DNA of 64,000 nt from Pedobacter nototheniae (lineage in GTDB: Bacteria > Bacteroidota > Bacteroidia > Sphingobacteriales > Sphingobacteriaceae). Position numbers and translations under genes: made by a program. Location of the stretch: positions 128,027 through 192,026 of the forward strand of contig NZ_RQRS01000006.1 in NCBI RefSeq assembly GCF_004335085.1. The letters are read 5' to 3'. The notes below the pieces were generated by a model. That model did no database searches. It saw only the letters and a list, made by a program, of their open reading frames with translations, and was not told the DNA's origin. Numbering within the stretch: position 1 is the first letter of the stretch; every line of letters begins with the position of its first letter. Shown in pieces: positions 44,478 to 53,401 of the stretch.

Positions 44478-45173
44478 ATGAAAAAACTATTTATATATTT
44501 CTCTTTTTTACTATTTGTGTTTTTAAATGCATGTAAAAAAGATAATTACAAATTGCCAGATGCAGAACTTTATGGAAATATTATTGATGCAACAACTGGC
44601 AAAAATGTACCACAACAAACAAATGCAAGTGGTGGTTATCTACAACTTTTTCAAACAGATTACCCCAAGCCAACCGCAATACAAACGGCGTTACATGTTG
44701 ATGGCAGTTATACCCGTGGTTTTATGTTTAGTGGCCATTATAAAGTGGTACCAACAGGACCTTTTTTCTATTTGGATACGCTAAATGTTAATGTAAACGG
44801 ATCAACAAAGCTTGATATAAAAGTGATTCCCTTCCTTACCGTTACCAGCGAATTACTTAGCAAAACAGCTACCAGCATTACCATTAGGGTTAAAGTTGCC
44901 CAGCCAGCACAAAACACTCAAAAAATAGCTAGAATATTAGCCGTTGCAGCAACATTTAATACAGTTGATGTTAATAACTACAATAGCAATAGAGGCTTAA
45001 CCAATACCGAAGCCATTGATAATGCGGTTGTTGTAAATACTAATTACGATTATACCATTACGGATTTAAAACCGGGCACACTTTATTATGTTCGTGGTGG
45101 GGGCAGAACAATAAATACCGGAAGTTATTATAATTATGCACCTATGTTAGCAGTAACTACAAATTCTCAATAA
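44478..45173 (+). CDS. DUF3823-type SusF-like lipoprotein
   Basis: 231 residues; lipobox FLNACKKD. The N-terminal KLPDAELYGNIIDATTGKNV and SYTRGFMFSGHYKVVPTGPF match the DUF3823 family found beside SusD. The C-terminal half is a fibronectin-like fold (ATSITIRVKV, LKPGTLYYVRGG). Probably a surface glycan-binding lipoprotein. It is 24 nt after SusD, with a hairpin after its stop. Confidence 0.85.
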   Translation: MKKLFIYFSFLLFVFLNACKKDNYKLPDAELYGNIIDATTGKNVPQQTNASGGYLQLFQTDYPKPTAIQTALHVDGSYTRGFMFSGHYKVVPTGPFFYLDTLNVNVNGSTKLDIKVIPFLTVTSELLSKTATSITIRVKVAQPAQNTQKIARILAVAATFNTVDVNNYNSNRGLTNTEAIDNAVVVNTNYDYTITDLKPGTLYYVRGGGRTINTGSYYNYAPMLAVTTNSQ

Positions 45174-45189
45174 ATTAGCTTCTCTAGTT

Positions 45190-45222
45190 GTAATGGGCTT
45201 CGTAAAACAAGCCCATTACTTT
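45190..45222 (+). terminator. Hairpin between the DUF3823 and GH20 genes
   Basis: GTAATGGGCTT pairs perfectly with AAGCCCATTAC around an 8-nt loop, followed only by TTTAAG. It may be a partial terminator or a mRNA stabiliser that lets the SusCD part be made in greater amounts than the enzyme. Confidence 0.6.
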
Positions 45223-45236
45223 AAGTTCAATCCAAT

Positions 45237-47579
45237 ATGATGAAAAAAATAGCCTTAATTGTTAGTCTGGTAATTATTACGAACAGTTTTCTATTTGCGC
45301 AACGCGATAGCCTTATCGTTCAAACCGTAGCCAATATTCCCGTGCTAAAACTTGGCGATAAGAAAGTTATCCTTCCTCAAAGTCCAAAGGGATATAAATT
45401 GGTGTTAAGCGGGAGCGATCATATCCCAATTATTGATGCTTTAGGCAATATTACTGCCCCATTAGTTGCAACAAAAGTCAGCTTATATTTTCAGTTAATT
45501 AGCGAGGTAAGTGATACAATAAAGTATGATGTTTCAAGGCAAATTATTGTTCCTGGTAAATTTTCGGATGGCGGAATTAACCCCCAACCTTTCGTAATAC
45601 CTGCTTTACGCGAATGGCATGGCAGTAAAGGCGAATTCTTTTTATCACCTAATAGCAGAATAGTATTAAATATTGCTGATGAAAAACAACTGCAAAAAGC
45701 TGCGGATATTTTAAGAGAAGATTTAAAAAATCAATCCGGATTTAGTTTGCCAATTGTAAAAGGCAAACCTAAAAAAGGAGATATTTTTTTAACCCTTAAC
45801 ACAAAAGATAAAACCATAGGTGAAGAAGGTTATTATTTTAATGTAGATGAATATATTTCAGTTAGCGCCATAAAATATCAAGGTTTATTTTGGGGAACAA
45901 GAACGCTGTTGCAATTGTTAGAGCAGAAAAAAGGTATTCCGAAAGGGGTAGCAAGAGATTATCCCGAATTTAAAGTTCGTGGTTTTGTGTTAGATGTTGG
46001 ACGTAAATTTTTTAGCCTTCAATTTTTAAAAGATTACGTAAAATTTATGTCGTATTACAAAATGAATGACTTTCAAATTCATTTAAATGATAATGGTTTT
46101 AAAAAATATTTTAATGATAACTGGTCTGAAACCTATTCTGCCTTTCGTTTAGAAAACACAACGTACCCTGGGCTCACCGCAAAGGATGGATCTTACAGTA
46201 AAAAGGAATTTATGGCTTTGCAACAAATGGCTAACGATTATGCCGTACGTATTATTCCTGAAATTGATGCCCCTGCACATGCCTTGGCTTTTACTAAAGT
46301 TATTCCTGAAATTGCCAGTAAAGCATATGGAGCCGATCATCTTGATTTGCATAATCCACTTACTTATTCGGTAATGGAAAATGTTTTTAAAGAGTACATT
46401 GCTGGCGATAAGCCTGTGTTTATGGGTAAAACGGTTCATATTGGTACCGATGAGTACGCCAAAAAAGATGCTGAGGTTTTTAGGGATTTTACAGATCACA
46501 TGATTAAATATGTAGAAGGATTTGGAAAAGATGTAAGGCTTTGGGGCGCATTAACTCATGCTAAGGGCACAACTCCCGTAAAGGTGAAAAATGTTACTAT
46601 GAATACCTGGTACAATGGTTATGCTAACCCAATTGATATGAAGAAATTAGGCTATAAACAGATTAGCACACCCGATGGATGGCTTTATATTGTGCCCAAT
46701 GCTGGTTATTATTATGATTATCTAAATATTAAAAATATTTATAATGAATGGACGCCTTCCATGATTGGTGATATAAGCTTTGAACCTGGCGATTCGACTA
46801 TTTTAGGTGGCTCTTTTGCCGTTTGGAACGATATTGTAGGAAACGGAATTACAGAAAAGGATGTACACGATAGGGTATTTCCTGCAATGCAGGTACTGGC
46901 GCAAAAAATGTGGATAGGAGCCGATACAGCTATTAAGTTTGAGGATTTTAAGTTGTTGAGCAAAGAAATAGGAGAGGGACCAACATTGAACATTCGCGGT
47001 GAAATAACTAAAAGTAAAGCGCCATTTACAGTTTATTTTAATTTTGAGGGAAAAGACAAGAGAATAAAAACAGAAGGTGCAATTTATTCAAAAGGATATA
47101 TCAAAAATGGACTGTCATTTTCTGGAAAAGATAGCTTTGCCAAGTTGCCTTATAAAGAAATAGGTTATAATTATACGATCTCTTTTTGGGTAAATCCTGC
47201 ATCTAGCAATTCTGATGATGCTTTTCTGTTTAAATCTCCAAATGCTGTTGTAAAATTGAAACAAACTGGCACAGGTAAACTTGGTTTTTCAAGAGAGGGC
47301 TATAATATTGATTTTGGGTATGCGGTACCCGAAAATACTTGGACTCACTTGGTTATTACCGGAACCAATAAAGGAACCAGTTTATACGTTAATGGCAAGC
47401 TTGAAAAGCGATTGTACGATAATTATATTCTTTTTACAGATAAAGAGAAAACCAAAATGCGTAAATCGGAAACCTTGTTTTTTCCACTTCAAAATGTTGG
47501 TGGCTTTAATGGGAAGCTAGACGAGTTGCAAATTTGGAACAAAGTACTGTCAGATGAAGAAATATCTGTTTTGAAGTAA
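45237..47579 (+). CDS. GH20 beta-N-acetylhexosaminidase with C-terminal LamG-like domain
   Basis: 780 residues; signal MMKKIALIVSLVIITNSFLFAQ. GH20b-like domain at ~120-240, catalytic barrel at ~245-570 with KVRGFVLDVGRKFFS, MNDFQIHLNDNGF, PEIDAPAHALAF and the catalytic pair in HIGTDEY (Asp405-Glu406). A LamG/concanavalin-like sheet (~600-780) follows with ISFWVNPASSN, WTHLVITGTNKGTSLYVNG and KLDELQIWNKVLSDEEI. It removes terminal GlcNAc or GalNAc. It is the only enzyme in the SusCD operon itself. Confidence 0.92.
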   Translation: MMKKIALIVSLVIITNSFLFAQRDSLIVQTVANIPVLKLGDKKVILPQSPKGYKLVLSGSDHIPIIDALGNITAPLVATKVSLYFQLISEVSDTIKYDVSRQIIVPGKFSDGGINPQPFVIPALREWHGSKGEFFLSPNSRIVLNIADEKQLQKAADILREDLKNQSGFSLPIVKGKPKKGDIFLTLNTKDKTIGEEGYYFNVDEYISVSAIKYQGLFWGTRTLLQLLEQKKGIPKGVARDYPEFKVRGFVLDVGRKFFSLQFLKDYVKFMSYYKMNDFQIHLNDNGFKKYFNDNWSETYSAFRLENTTYPGLTAKDGSYSKKEFMALQQMANDYAVRIIPEIDAPAHALAFTKVIPEIASKAYGADHLDLHNPLTYSVMENVFKEYIAGDKPVFMGKTVHIGTDEYAKKDAEVFRDFTDHMIKYVEGFGKDVRLWGALTHAKGTTPVKVKNVTMNTWYNGYANPIDMKKLGYKQISTPDGWLYIVPNAGYYYDYLNIKNIYNEWTPSMIGDISFEPGDSTILGGSFAVWNDIVGNGITEKDVHDRVFPAMQVLAQKMWIGADTAIKFEDFKLLSKEIGEGPTLNIRGEITKSKAPFTVYFNFEGKDKRIKTEGAIYSKGYIKNGLSFSGKDSFAKLPYKEIGYNYTISFWVNPASSNSDDAFLFKSPNAVVKLKQTGTGKLGFSREGYNIDFGYAVPENTWTHLVITGTNKGTSLYVNGKLEKRLYDNYILFTDKEKTKMRKSETLFFPLQNVGGFNGKLDELQIWNKVLSDEEISVLK

Positions 47580-47594
47580 TTAGAGTAACTAAGA

Positions 47595-47719
47595 AAACTG
47601 TTTAAATGTTTGTCTAAAAAATAATCGTCATTCTGAACTTGTTTCAGAATCTATCTTAAAAGACCCTGAACTAAATTCAGGGTGACGGAGTAAAATATTT
47701 AGTGAAATTTAAACAGTTT
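47595..47719. repeat. Nested palindromic repeat (REP-like core inside an outer inverted repeat)
   Basis: Outer arms AAACTGTTTAAAT (47595-47607) and ATTTAAACAGTTT (47707-47719) are perfect inverted repeats of 13 bp. The core (47626-47687) is CGTCATTCTGAA... to ...GGTGACG, with an internal CCCTGAA/TTCAGGG pairing, as in Sphingobacteriaceae intergenic repeats. It lies between the GH20 gene and a DUF4256 gene and could terminate both. Confidence 0.75.
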
Positions 47720-47796
47720 CTAAATGTCCTTTAAAAAGTGCATCTTATTGAAGGATATTTTGTGTTTTTAAGCTACCAATTATATTAATTATATCT

Positions 47797-47804
47797 TATT
47801 TTTG
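47797..47804 (+). promoter_or_regulatory. -7 box TATTTTTG before the DUF4256 gene
   Basis: TATTTTTG fits TAnnTTTG. It ends 9 nt before ATG 47814 and 18 nt before ATG 47823, so the later start gives a normal short leader while the first would be almost leaderless. Confidence 0.45.
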
Positions 47805-47822
47805 AATAAGACAATGCAAATT

Positions 47823-48395
47823 ATGAGTATCGTAAAAAACAATAAGGAATTGCCTTCAAATGTACGTGAAGAATTACTTAACACTTTAAAAGCTCGTTTT
47901 AAAAAGAACAAAAACTTTCATAATGATATTGATTGGGAAGCTGTTGCTGCAAAATTAGAATCAAATCCAGCTAAACTTTGGTCGCTTAATGAGATGGAAA
48001 AAACAGGTGGCGAACCTGATGTTGTTGCTTACGATAAAACTACGGCAGAATACATTTTTTACGATTGCTCAACTGAAACACCAAAAGGACGCAGAAGCCT
48101 TTGTTACGATCGGGAGGCATTAGATGCTAGAAAAGAGCATAAACCCGAGAGTAGTGCGATTGATATGGCGACAGAAATGGGGGTTATTTTACTAAATGAA
48201 GAAGAATACCGGTACTTACATCAACTTGGAAAATTTGATACAAAAACATCAAGTTGGCTACAAACACCAACCAATATCCGAAAGCTTGGTGGTGCCATTT
48301 TTGCTGATTTCCGTTATAATACCATCTTTATATACCACAATGGTGCGCAATCATATTATGGAGTTAGGGGTTTTCGTGGCTCCCTAAGGGTTTAA
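47823..48395 (+). CDS. DUF4256-family protein
   Basis: 190 residues from ATG 47823; ATG 47814 is the other choice. VREELLNTLKARFKKNKNFHNDIDW, KLESNPAKLWSLNEMEKTGGEPDVV and YNTIFIYHNGAQSYYGVRGFRG are the family hallmarks. Cytoplasmic, no signal. Function of the family is not known. It stands alone and faces an esterase gene convergently. Confidence 0.88.
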   Translation: MSIVKNNKELPSNVREELLNTLKARFKKNKNFHNDIDWEAVAAKLESNPAKLWSLNEMEKTGGEPDVVAYDKTTAEYIFYDCSTETPKGRRSLCYDREALDARKEHKPESSAIDMATEMGVILLNEEEYRYLHQLGKFDTKTSSWLQTPTNIRKLGGAIFADFRYNTIFIYHNGAQSYYGVRGFRGSLRV

Positions 48396-48411
48396 TATTT
48401 TTTTTGCTTTG

Positions 48412-49281
48412 CTACTCTTGAGTTTTTGGATATAAAAATTTAAATGCATTTGCTACAGCCGGATGAAGAATAGTTGCATGGTTTTCGGTAGGCAAATAAT
48501 CGAAATGAACTTTTACGCGGTTACTTTTTGTGGTTTTTAATTTTTCAGCCAATAAATTTGCATCTACTTCCATTACTCTTGGTATTGCAGTTGGAGTTAG
48601 CCCTTCTTTACCTACGCCAATGTAAATGTCGGTTTGCTGGTTATAATTAGATTGTAAAATTTGTGAATTTTCATTCAATAGCGAACCATTATTCCACCAT
48701 AAACTAGGACTTACAATAATATATTTGTTAAAAAGTGAAGGTTTTTTTAATAGAATTTCAGTTTCTAAAAGCCCACCTAATGATTGCCCAATTATAGTTT
48801 TAGAGCGATTTGTTTTATATTTTTTTTCTATAAATGGCTGTAATTCTTTTTCAATAAAAGCTATAAATCGATCAGAATGACCAGTTGTTGGATACTTTTT
48901 TTTATCCTCATCAATTGTTGATGGAAAAGTGAAATCCCTTCGTCTATCAACGGTTGCAATACCCACCACAATTGATTTTGGAACCTGATTTACCCATTCG
49001 AAACTATTAAACTGTACAAGGCCAACAATGTGAATAAAATCTTCATCGGCAGAGCCATCAAGTAAATAAATTACTGGATATTTAGTTGTATCGCTTTCGT
49101 TATAACCTTCTGGGAAATAAATGTTTAAAACCCTTTTTTCTGCTAATTCCTTTGATTGAATTTCATCTACTTTGCCCAATACAAAAGGTTTACCCGAATC
49201 TGTCTGTTTTGATTTATTAGCCTGACCGAAAGCCAATGTAGTGCATAAAATTAGAGGTATGATCGAAAAAAATCTATTCAT
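48412..49281 (-). CDS. Exported alpha/beta-hydrolase, esterase D / Fes-like
   Basis: 289 residues; signal MNRFFSIIPLILCTTLAFGQ. The nucleophile elbow GQSLGG and the YPVIYLLDGSADEDF start, with the FSLW-type SPSLWWNN block, match putative esterase family proteins (siderophore-esterase or feruloyl-esterase-like). The catalytic His is likely in ENHATILHP. Substrate unknown. Alone on the minus strand, downstream of the AraC gene but separated by 100 nt. Confidence 0.85.
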   Translation of the reverse strand: MNRFFSIIPLILCTTLAFGQANKSKQTDSGKPFVLGKVDEIQSKELAEKRVLNIYFPEGYNESDTTKYPVIYLLDGSADEDFIHIVGLVQFNSFEWVNQVPKSIVVGIATVDRRRDFTFPSTIDEDKKKYPTTGHSDRFIAFIEKELQPFIEKKYKTNRSKTIIGQSLGGLLETEILLKKPSLFNKYIIVSPSLWWNNGSLLNENSQILQSNYNQQTDIYIGVGKEGLTPTAIPRVMEVDANLLAEKLKTTKSNRVKVHFDYLPTENHATILHPAVANAFKFLYPKTQE

Positions 49282-49382
49282 TTTTAATGGCTGTACTTGT
49301 ATTTTGGCAAACTTACAGCAAAATTTTGTACTTAAAGATGTCGCTGTTAATTTTGTTAAATAGTTTCTTTTTGATCCCTGAT

Positions 49383-50213
49383 TTACTTCTCAATCGAAAG
49401 CGATAATGATGGATTTTTGGATTTTACATTATTGGCGATTTCAGTAGGCGTATGTCCAAATCGTTTTTTAAAGGTAAAGGAAAAATGTGATAGGTCTTCA
49501 AAGCCTAAATCAAGGTAAATATCACTTGGGCGATACCCTTTTTTCTGCAGTAGAAAATAAGCTTCCTCCAAGCGTTTTTTTATTAACCATTTATTTGGGG
49601 TTTCATTAAATGTTGACTGAAAATCTCGCTTAAAAGAAGATAAACTCCGGCCCGTTAAGTAGGCAAATCGCTCTATACTCACATTAAACTTGAAGTTTTT
49701 ATTCATAAAAGCCTCCAGGTCAATTTTTCCTGGGATTCCAAAATCGAACAAAATGTTGGTGTATTCAGGATGTAATTGAAGGAGGATAAGCAATAATTCT
49801 TCTCTCTTCACATCTGCAAAGTTTAAAGGTAATTTCCCTTCTTCGCCATAATATGGCTGCAACGATTGTACAAAAGATGAGATTAATACATCTTGTTTAA
49901 TTTCTAAAAATGCTTCATCAGATGCATAATTGACATGTGGCTGCTTGTGTTTGCTTAAAAAACTTTTTAAAAATGCTTCATCAAAAACAATAACGATTTT
50001 TTTGAACTCAGTTTTGTCCTTTTGTTTATTATAACGTACCAGTTGATTTTTTCTAATAATACAACAGTCTCCAGGCATTAGTACATGATGTTTTTTGCCA
50101 TCATAACCATTCATTTTACCATTTATTAAAAATATAAAGATGTGTTCCTCTATAAACTGTTCGGGAGAGATTAATGGTCCCATATAGCATGATTTTATAT
50201 CAGTAATTTTCAT
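49383..50213 (-). CDS. AraC-family transcriptional regulator
   Basis: 276 residues. The N-terminal cupin-like half is EHIFIFLINGKMNGYDGKKHHVLMPGDCCIIRKNQLVRY. The C-terminal pair of helix-turn-helices is VSIERFAYLTGRSLSSFKRDFQSTFNETPNKWLIKKRL and SDIYLDLGFEDLSHFSFTFKKRFGHTP. It starts 18 nt after the MBL-hydrolase gene, so it probably controls that gene and the SDR reductase in the same run. Confidence 0.92.
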   Translation of the reverse strand: MKITDIKSCYMGPLISPEQFIEEHIFIFLINGKMNGYDGKKHHVLMPGDCCIIRKNQLVRYNKQKDKTEFKKIVIVFDEAFLKSFLSKHKQPHVNYASDEAFLEIKQDVLISSFVQSLQPYYGEEGKLPLNFADVKREELLLILLQLHPEYTNILFDFGIPGKIDLEAFMNKNFKFNVSIERFAYLTGRSLSSFKRDFQSTFNETPNKWLIKKRLEEAYFLLQKKGYRPSDIYLDLGFEDLSHFSFTFKKRFGHTPTEIANNVKSKNPSLSLSIEK

Positions 50214-50231
50214 TTTATATTTTTTTAAACA

Positions 50232-51362
50232 TTATTTAATTCCCTTCCACCATTGTTTAAAAGGTTGGTTGTTGCGGTCAATATAAATTATTTCTCCAAT
50301 TAATGGAGTCGCCAGTTGATAAGGTTTACCTTCAGAAAGTTCGGTAATTTTAATCAATGGTTCATCCCAAGGGTGTTTTGCCAATGTAAATTTAGAATGA
50401 TGAACAGGCAAAAGATGCTTCGCTTTTAAAGTTAAAGTTGCCTCTACAACCTCTTCAGGTAGTTCATGTACAGATTGCCATGCCTTATCGTATTGTCCAC
50501 ATTCCATAATAGCCCAATCTATGGCACCAAATTTTTTGTTTATTTTACTAAACCTTTCATCAAAACCGCCATCGCCGCTAATGTAAATTTTTGTGGTTGG
50601 AGATTGAATTAAGTACGACATCCAAAGTGATTGCCCGCTACTAAAAGCTCTACCACTTTCGTGATGTGAAGAAGTAGTGAAAATAGTAAAACCTTTGTCA
50701 ATTTCCACTTTTTCATCCCAGTCTTTTTCTATAATTTGATGAGCAGAATAACCCCAATACTCAAAGTGTGCACCAACACCTAAACCACAAACTACATTTT
50801 TTACTTTGTTTTTTAATGCAACAATGGTTTCATAATCAAGGTGATCGTAATGGTCATGTGAAATAAGTAAGTAATCAATTTCCGGGAAATCGTTTGCGCT
50901 ATACACATTACTCCCTTTGTAGGCTTTTACAGATACTGGCAAGGGCGAAGCTTTACCACTAAAATTAGGATCGATTAAAAATCTTTTGCCATTTAACTGA
51001 ATAAATACAGATGAGTGCCCAAACCAAACGATTATGTTACTGTCTAATGGCAAATGCTTTAAATCATTTTTAACAGATGGAAGTGCCTCAACAGGGCTGC
51101 GGCGAGGCCATTTTTTAAACAATGTTTGATAAGTTTCGCCCAAAATGCTATAACCATCACTAATTGTCGGTTTCTCTACCAGGTTACGAAAACGTCCATT
51201 TTGGTAGTGGATAGATTGTTTTATTTTGTTAAGTCTATCGCCCGATGGCACCTTGCCAAACTGAGGTTGTTGGATATAAATTAAGGTTATAATGCCTAAA
51301 ACAGCAATTATAGAAACCAGGATCATAACGGTCCACTTTAATATTTTAAAAAATCTTTTCAT
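50232..51362 (-). CDS. Membrane-anchored MBL-fold metallo-hydrolase (UlaG/NAPE-PLD-like)
   Basis: 376 residues. An N-terminal membrane span (ILKWTVMILVSIIAVLGIITLIYI) anchors it. The zinc motif is ISHDHYDHLD, with further ligands HESGRA, SGDGGFDE and VHHSKF. WFGHSSVFIQLNGKRFLIDP and CGLGVGAHFEYWGY match the NAPE-PLD-like branch. Substrate unknown. It lies between the SDR reductase (30-nt gap) and the AraC regulator. Confidence 0.88.
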   Translation of the reverse strand: MKRFFKILKWTVMILVSIIAVLGIITLIYIQQPQFGKVPSGDRLNKIKQSIHYQNGRFRNLVEKPTISDGYSILGETYQTLFKKWPRRSPVEALPSVKNDLKHLPLDSNIIVWFGHSSVFIQLNGKRFLIDPNFSGKASPLPVSVKAYKGSNVYSANDFPEIDYLLISHDHYDHLDYETIVALKNKVKNVVCGLGVGAHFEYWGYSAHQIIEKDWDEKVEIDKGFTIFTTSSHHESGRAFSSGQSLWMSYLIQSPTTKIYISGDGGFDERFSKINKKFGAIDWAIMECGQYDKAWQSVHELPEEVVEATLTLKAKHLLPVHHSKFTLAKHPWDEPLIKITELSEGKPYQLATPLIGEIIYIDRNNQPFKQWWKGIK

Positions 51363-51392
51363 TTATTGTTTGGTCAATTCTTGCTATGGAAT

Positions 51393-52433
51393 TTAAATAT
51401 TTTTAAATTTTACCATACTTTCAACAGCAGCCAAAACAGCTTCTTTGTTGCTACGTGGTTGCCAGCCTAAAATAGTTTTTGCTTTTTCATTGCTTGCATT
51501 TCTATTTACGCCTAACATTGGAGCAATGGCTTTTGCCTTATCATTAAATAAAGCGGCAATTTTAACCTGCCAGTTGGCCAATACTTTGGTAGAAATATGC
51601 TTAGCCGCACTGGGCATTTTTTCCTTTAACAGTTGTGCTATTTGAGGAAGGGATAGCGTACCATCAGATAAAGCCAAAAAACGCTGCCCATTTGCTTTCG
51701 GATTTTCCATTGCTCTAATGTGTAAATCAATCAAATCACGCACATCAACAATACCCATTACTAAATTAGGAATGGCTTTCATTGTACCATCTATCATGTT
51801 TTTTAAAAGCTCGAACCCACTAGATAAAACTGGACTTAATGATGGTCCAAAAATTCCGGTAGGGTTAATTACAGAAAGTTCTAAACCTTTACCTTCGTTT
51901 TCTATAAAGCTCCAGGCTGCACGCTCTGCTAAAACCTTCGATTTATTATAGGCAGATAATCCTTTTTCATTGGGATCTGTCCAATCGTTTTCTGTAATAA
52001 AGGTGTTTTTATCTTTGTGGCTATAACCAACTGCACCAAAATTAGATGTTAAAACTACGCGTTTAACACCCGCTTTTTTTGCTGCTTTTAAAACCCTGAT
52101 GGTTCCATCAACGGCTGGCCGTATCATTTCGTCCTCGTGTTTTGGAAGTTTTAAATGAATGGGGGATGCAATGTGCAAAACATATTTGCAGCCTTTTACG
52201 GCTTCATCCCAATTATTATCACTGGTTAAATCAGTTTCTATAAAAGATAGATTTGCAAAATCGTTAATGCCACCAATTTGTAGCATTTCAATAATATCAT
52301 CTTTTCTTTTTAAAGATCGAAGAGTGGTTCTTACACGATAGCCTTTTTGCAATAATTGAAGAATAGCCTGAGCACCAACAAAACCTGTTCCGCCAGTTAC
52401 CAGCACCAGGGGATTATTATTTAAATCAATCAT
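51393..52433 (-). CDS. NAD-dependent epimerase / dihydroflavonol-reductase-like SDR
   Basis: 346 residues. NAD(P)-binding motif TGGTGFVGAQAILQLL, the extended-SDR catalytic YNKSK (Tyr-x-x-x-Lys), and the segment VINPTGIFGPSL identify the group of aldehyde or dihydroflavonol reductases. It heads the minus-strand SDR-MBL-AraC run. Substrate not predictable. Confidence 0.9.
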   Translation of the reverse strand: MIDLNNNPLVLVTGGTGFVGAQAILQLLQKGYRVRTTLRSLKRKDDIIEMLQIGGINDFANLSFIETDLTSDNNWDEAVKGCKYVLHIASPIHLKLPKHEDEMIRPAVDGTIRVLKAAKKAGVKRVVLTSNFGAVGYSHKDKNTFITENDWTDPNEKGLSAYNKSKVLAERAAWSFIENEGKGLELSVINPTGIFGPSLSPVLSSGFELLKNMIDGTMKAIPNLVMGIVDVRDLIDLHIRAMENPKANGQRFLALSDGTLSLPQIAQLLKEKMPSAAKHISTKVLANWQVKIAALFNDKAKAIAPMLGVNRNASNEKAKTILGWQPRSNKEAVLAAVESMVKFKNI

Positions 52434-52660
52434 CGTTTTACGCCTTAATTAAACCTAATGTACCAAAACTTATTTTAGCGGACATTACCACCTTTATATT
52501 TAAACTTGTCATTTCTTTTAAATTTGATTTAACAAAGTTCAATAAAAAATAGACTGGTAGTTTTGTTGTAAAGTCCAGATTGCTTTGTTGAAAAGCTCAG
52601 TTGTATGTGGTAAATTAAAGAGTAGACAGAAAAACTGTAGTAAGTAAATTAATTAATGAG

Positions 52661-53233
52661 CTACAATTTATCCAATTTGAAGTAGCCTAAATGAATTTCA
52701 TCCTCAAATGATTCTGTTGTGGGCGTAATTTGAATGCGATACAATTTCTTTAAATCATCATCCAATATATCTTCCATTTTATAAATTTCATCCACATCTA
52801 TTCCGTACTTTTCATCAATATGAGCATTGGCACCTTTTAAAGAATTTGTTTTAAAAAACACAGCTTTTTTTGCATGTTGCACAGCTATGGCACGGTTTTC
52901 TTGCACGGTTAAAATTGTATAATGCTGTTCTTCCAGTTTATTTTGTTGGTAGCCACCCAAATTAATGAAGAAAAGATGTTGTTCATTCTCCTCAAAGGTA
53001 GAAAGCCGGGGGATAATGCTAATTTTATAGCCATTAACAACATTTACTTCACGCCATCCATCAACATGCAAACTCGAACCCGCTTCGGGCCAAAACGCCT
53101 TAATTTGAGGAACAAGTTCTTTAAGTGAGCGGGCAATTCCAAAAAAATAATCATGCTGTTCTACATTCCTTTTAGGTGCTTTAGAACCTAATAACAATTG
53201 ATAAAGCTTTAATTCTGGCTGTGCTTGCTCCAT
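52661..53233 (-). CDS. DUF1543-family protein
   Basis: 190 residues, cytoplasmic. KLYQLLLGSKAPKRNVEQHDYFFGI, then AFWPEAGSSLHVDGWREV and LFFINLGGYQQNKLEEQHYTIL, are typical of DUF1543. A duplicated half is visible (the KLYQL...HD start recurs as HAKKAVFFKTNSLKGANAHIDEKYGID). Function unknown. Divergent from the FAD/NAD(P)-binding gene across 168 bp. Confidence 0.85.
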   Translation of the reverse strand: MEQAQPELKLYQLLLGSKAPKRNVEQHDYFFGIARSLKELVPQIKAFWPEAGSSLHVDGWREVNVVNGYKISIIPRLSTFEENEQHLFFINLGGYQQNKLEEQHYTILTVQENRAIAVQHAKKAVFFKTNSLKGANAHIDEKYGIDVDEIYKMEDILDDDLKKLYRIQITPTTESFEDEIHLGYFKLDKL

Positions 53234-53401
53234 ATTTTTCCCCTTTTAATAAATACTGATTTTTATAAACACATATATCAACAATTGGTTTCCCAAACAA
53301 CTATTTATACGTATTAAAATGCAATTAGATTATTTTTAAAACAATTAGCGGTTTTTAAGATTATATACTTCGAGATTGAAAAACTCAATTAAATTAAAGA
53401 C

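Noticed and set aside
46149..46499. Minus-strand frame inside the GH20 gene
   Set aside because: Shadow of a strongly conserved catalytic region; no supporting features.
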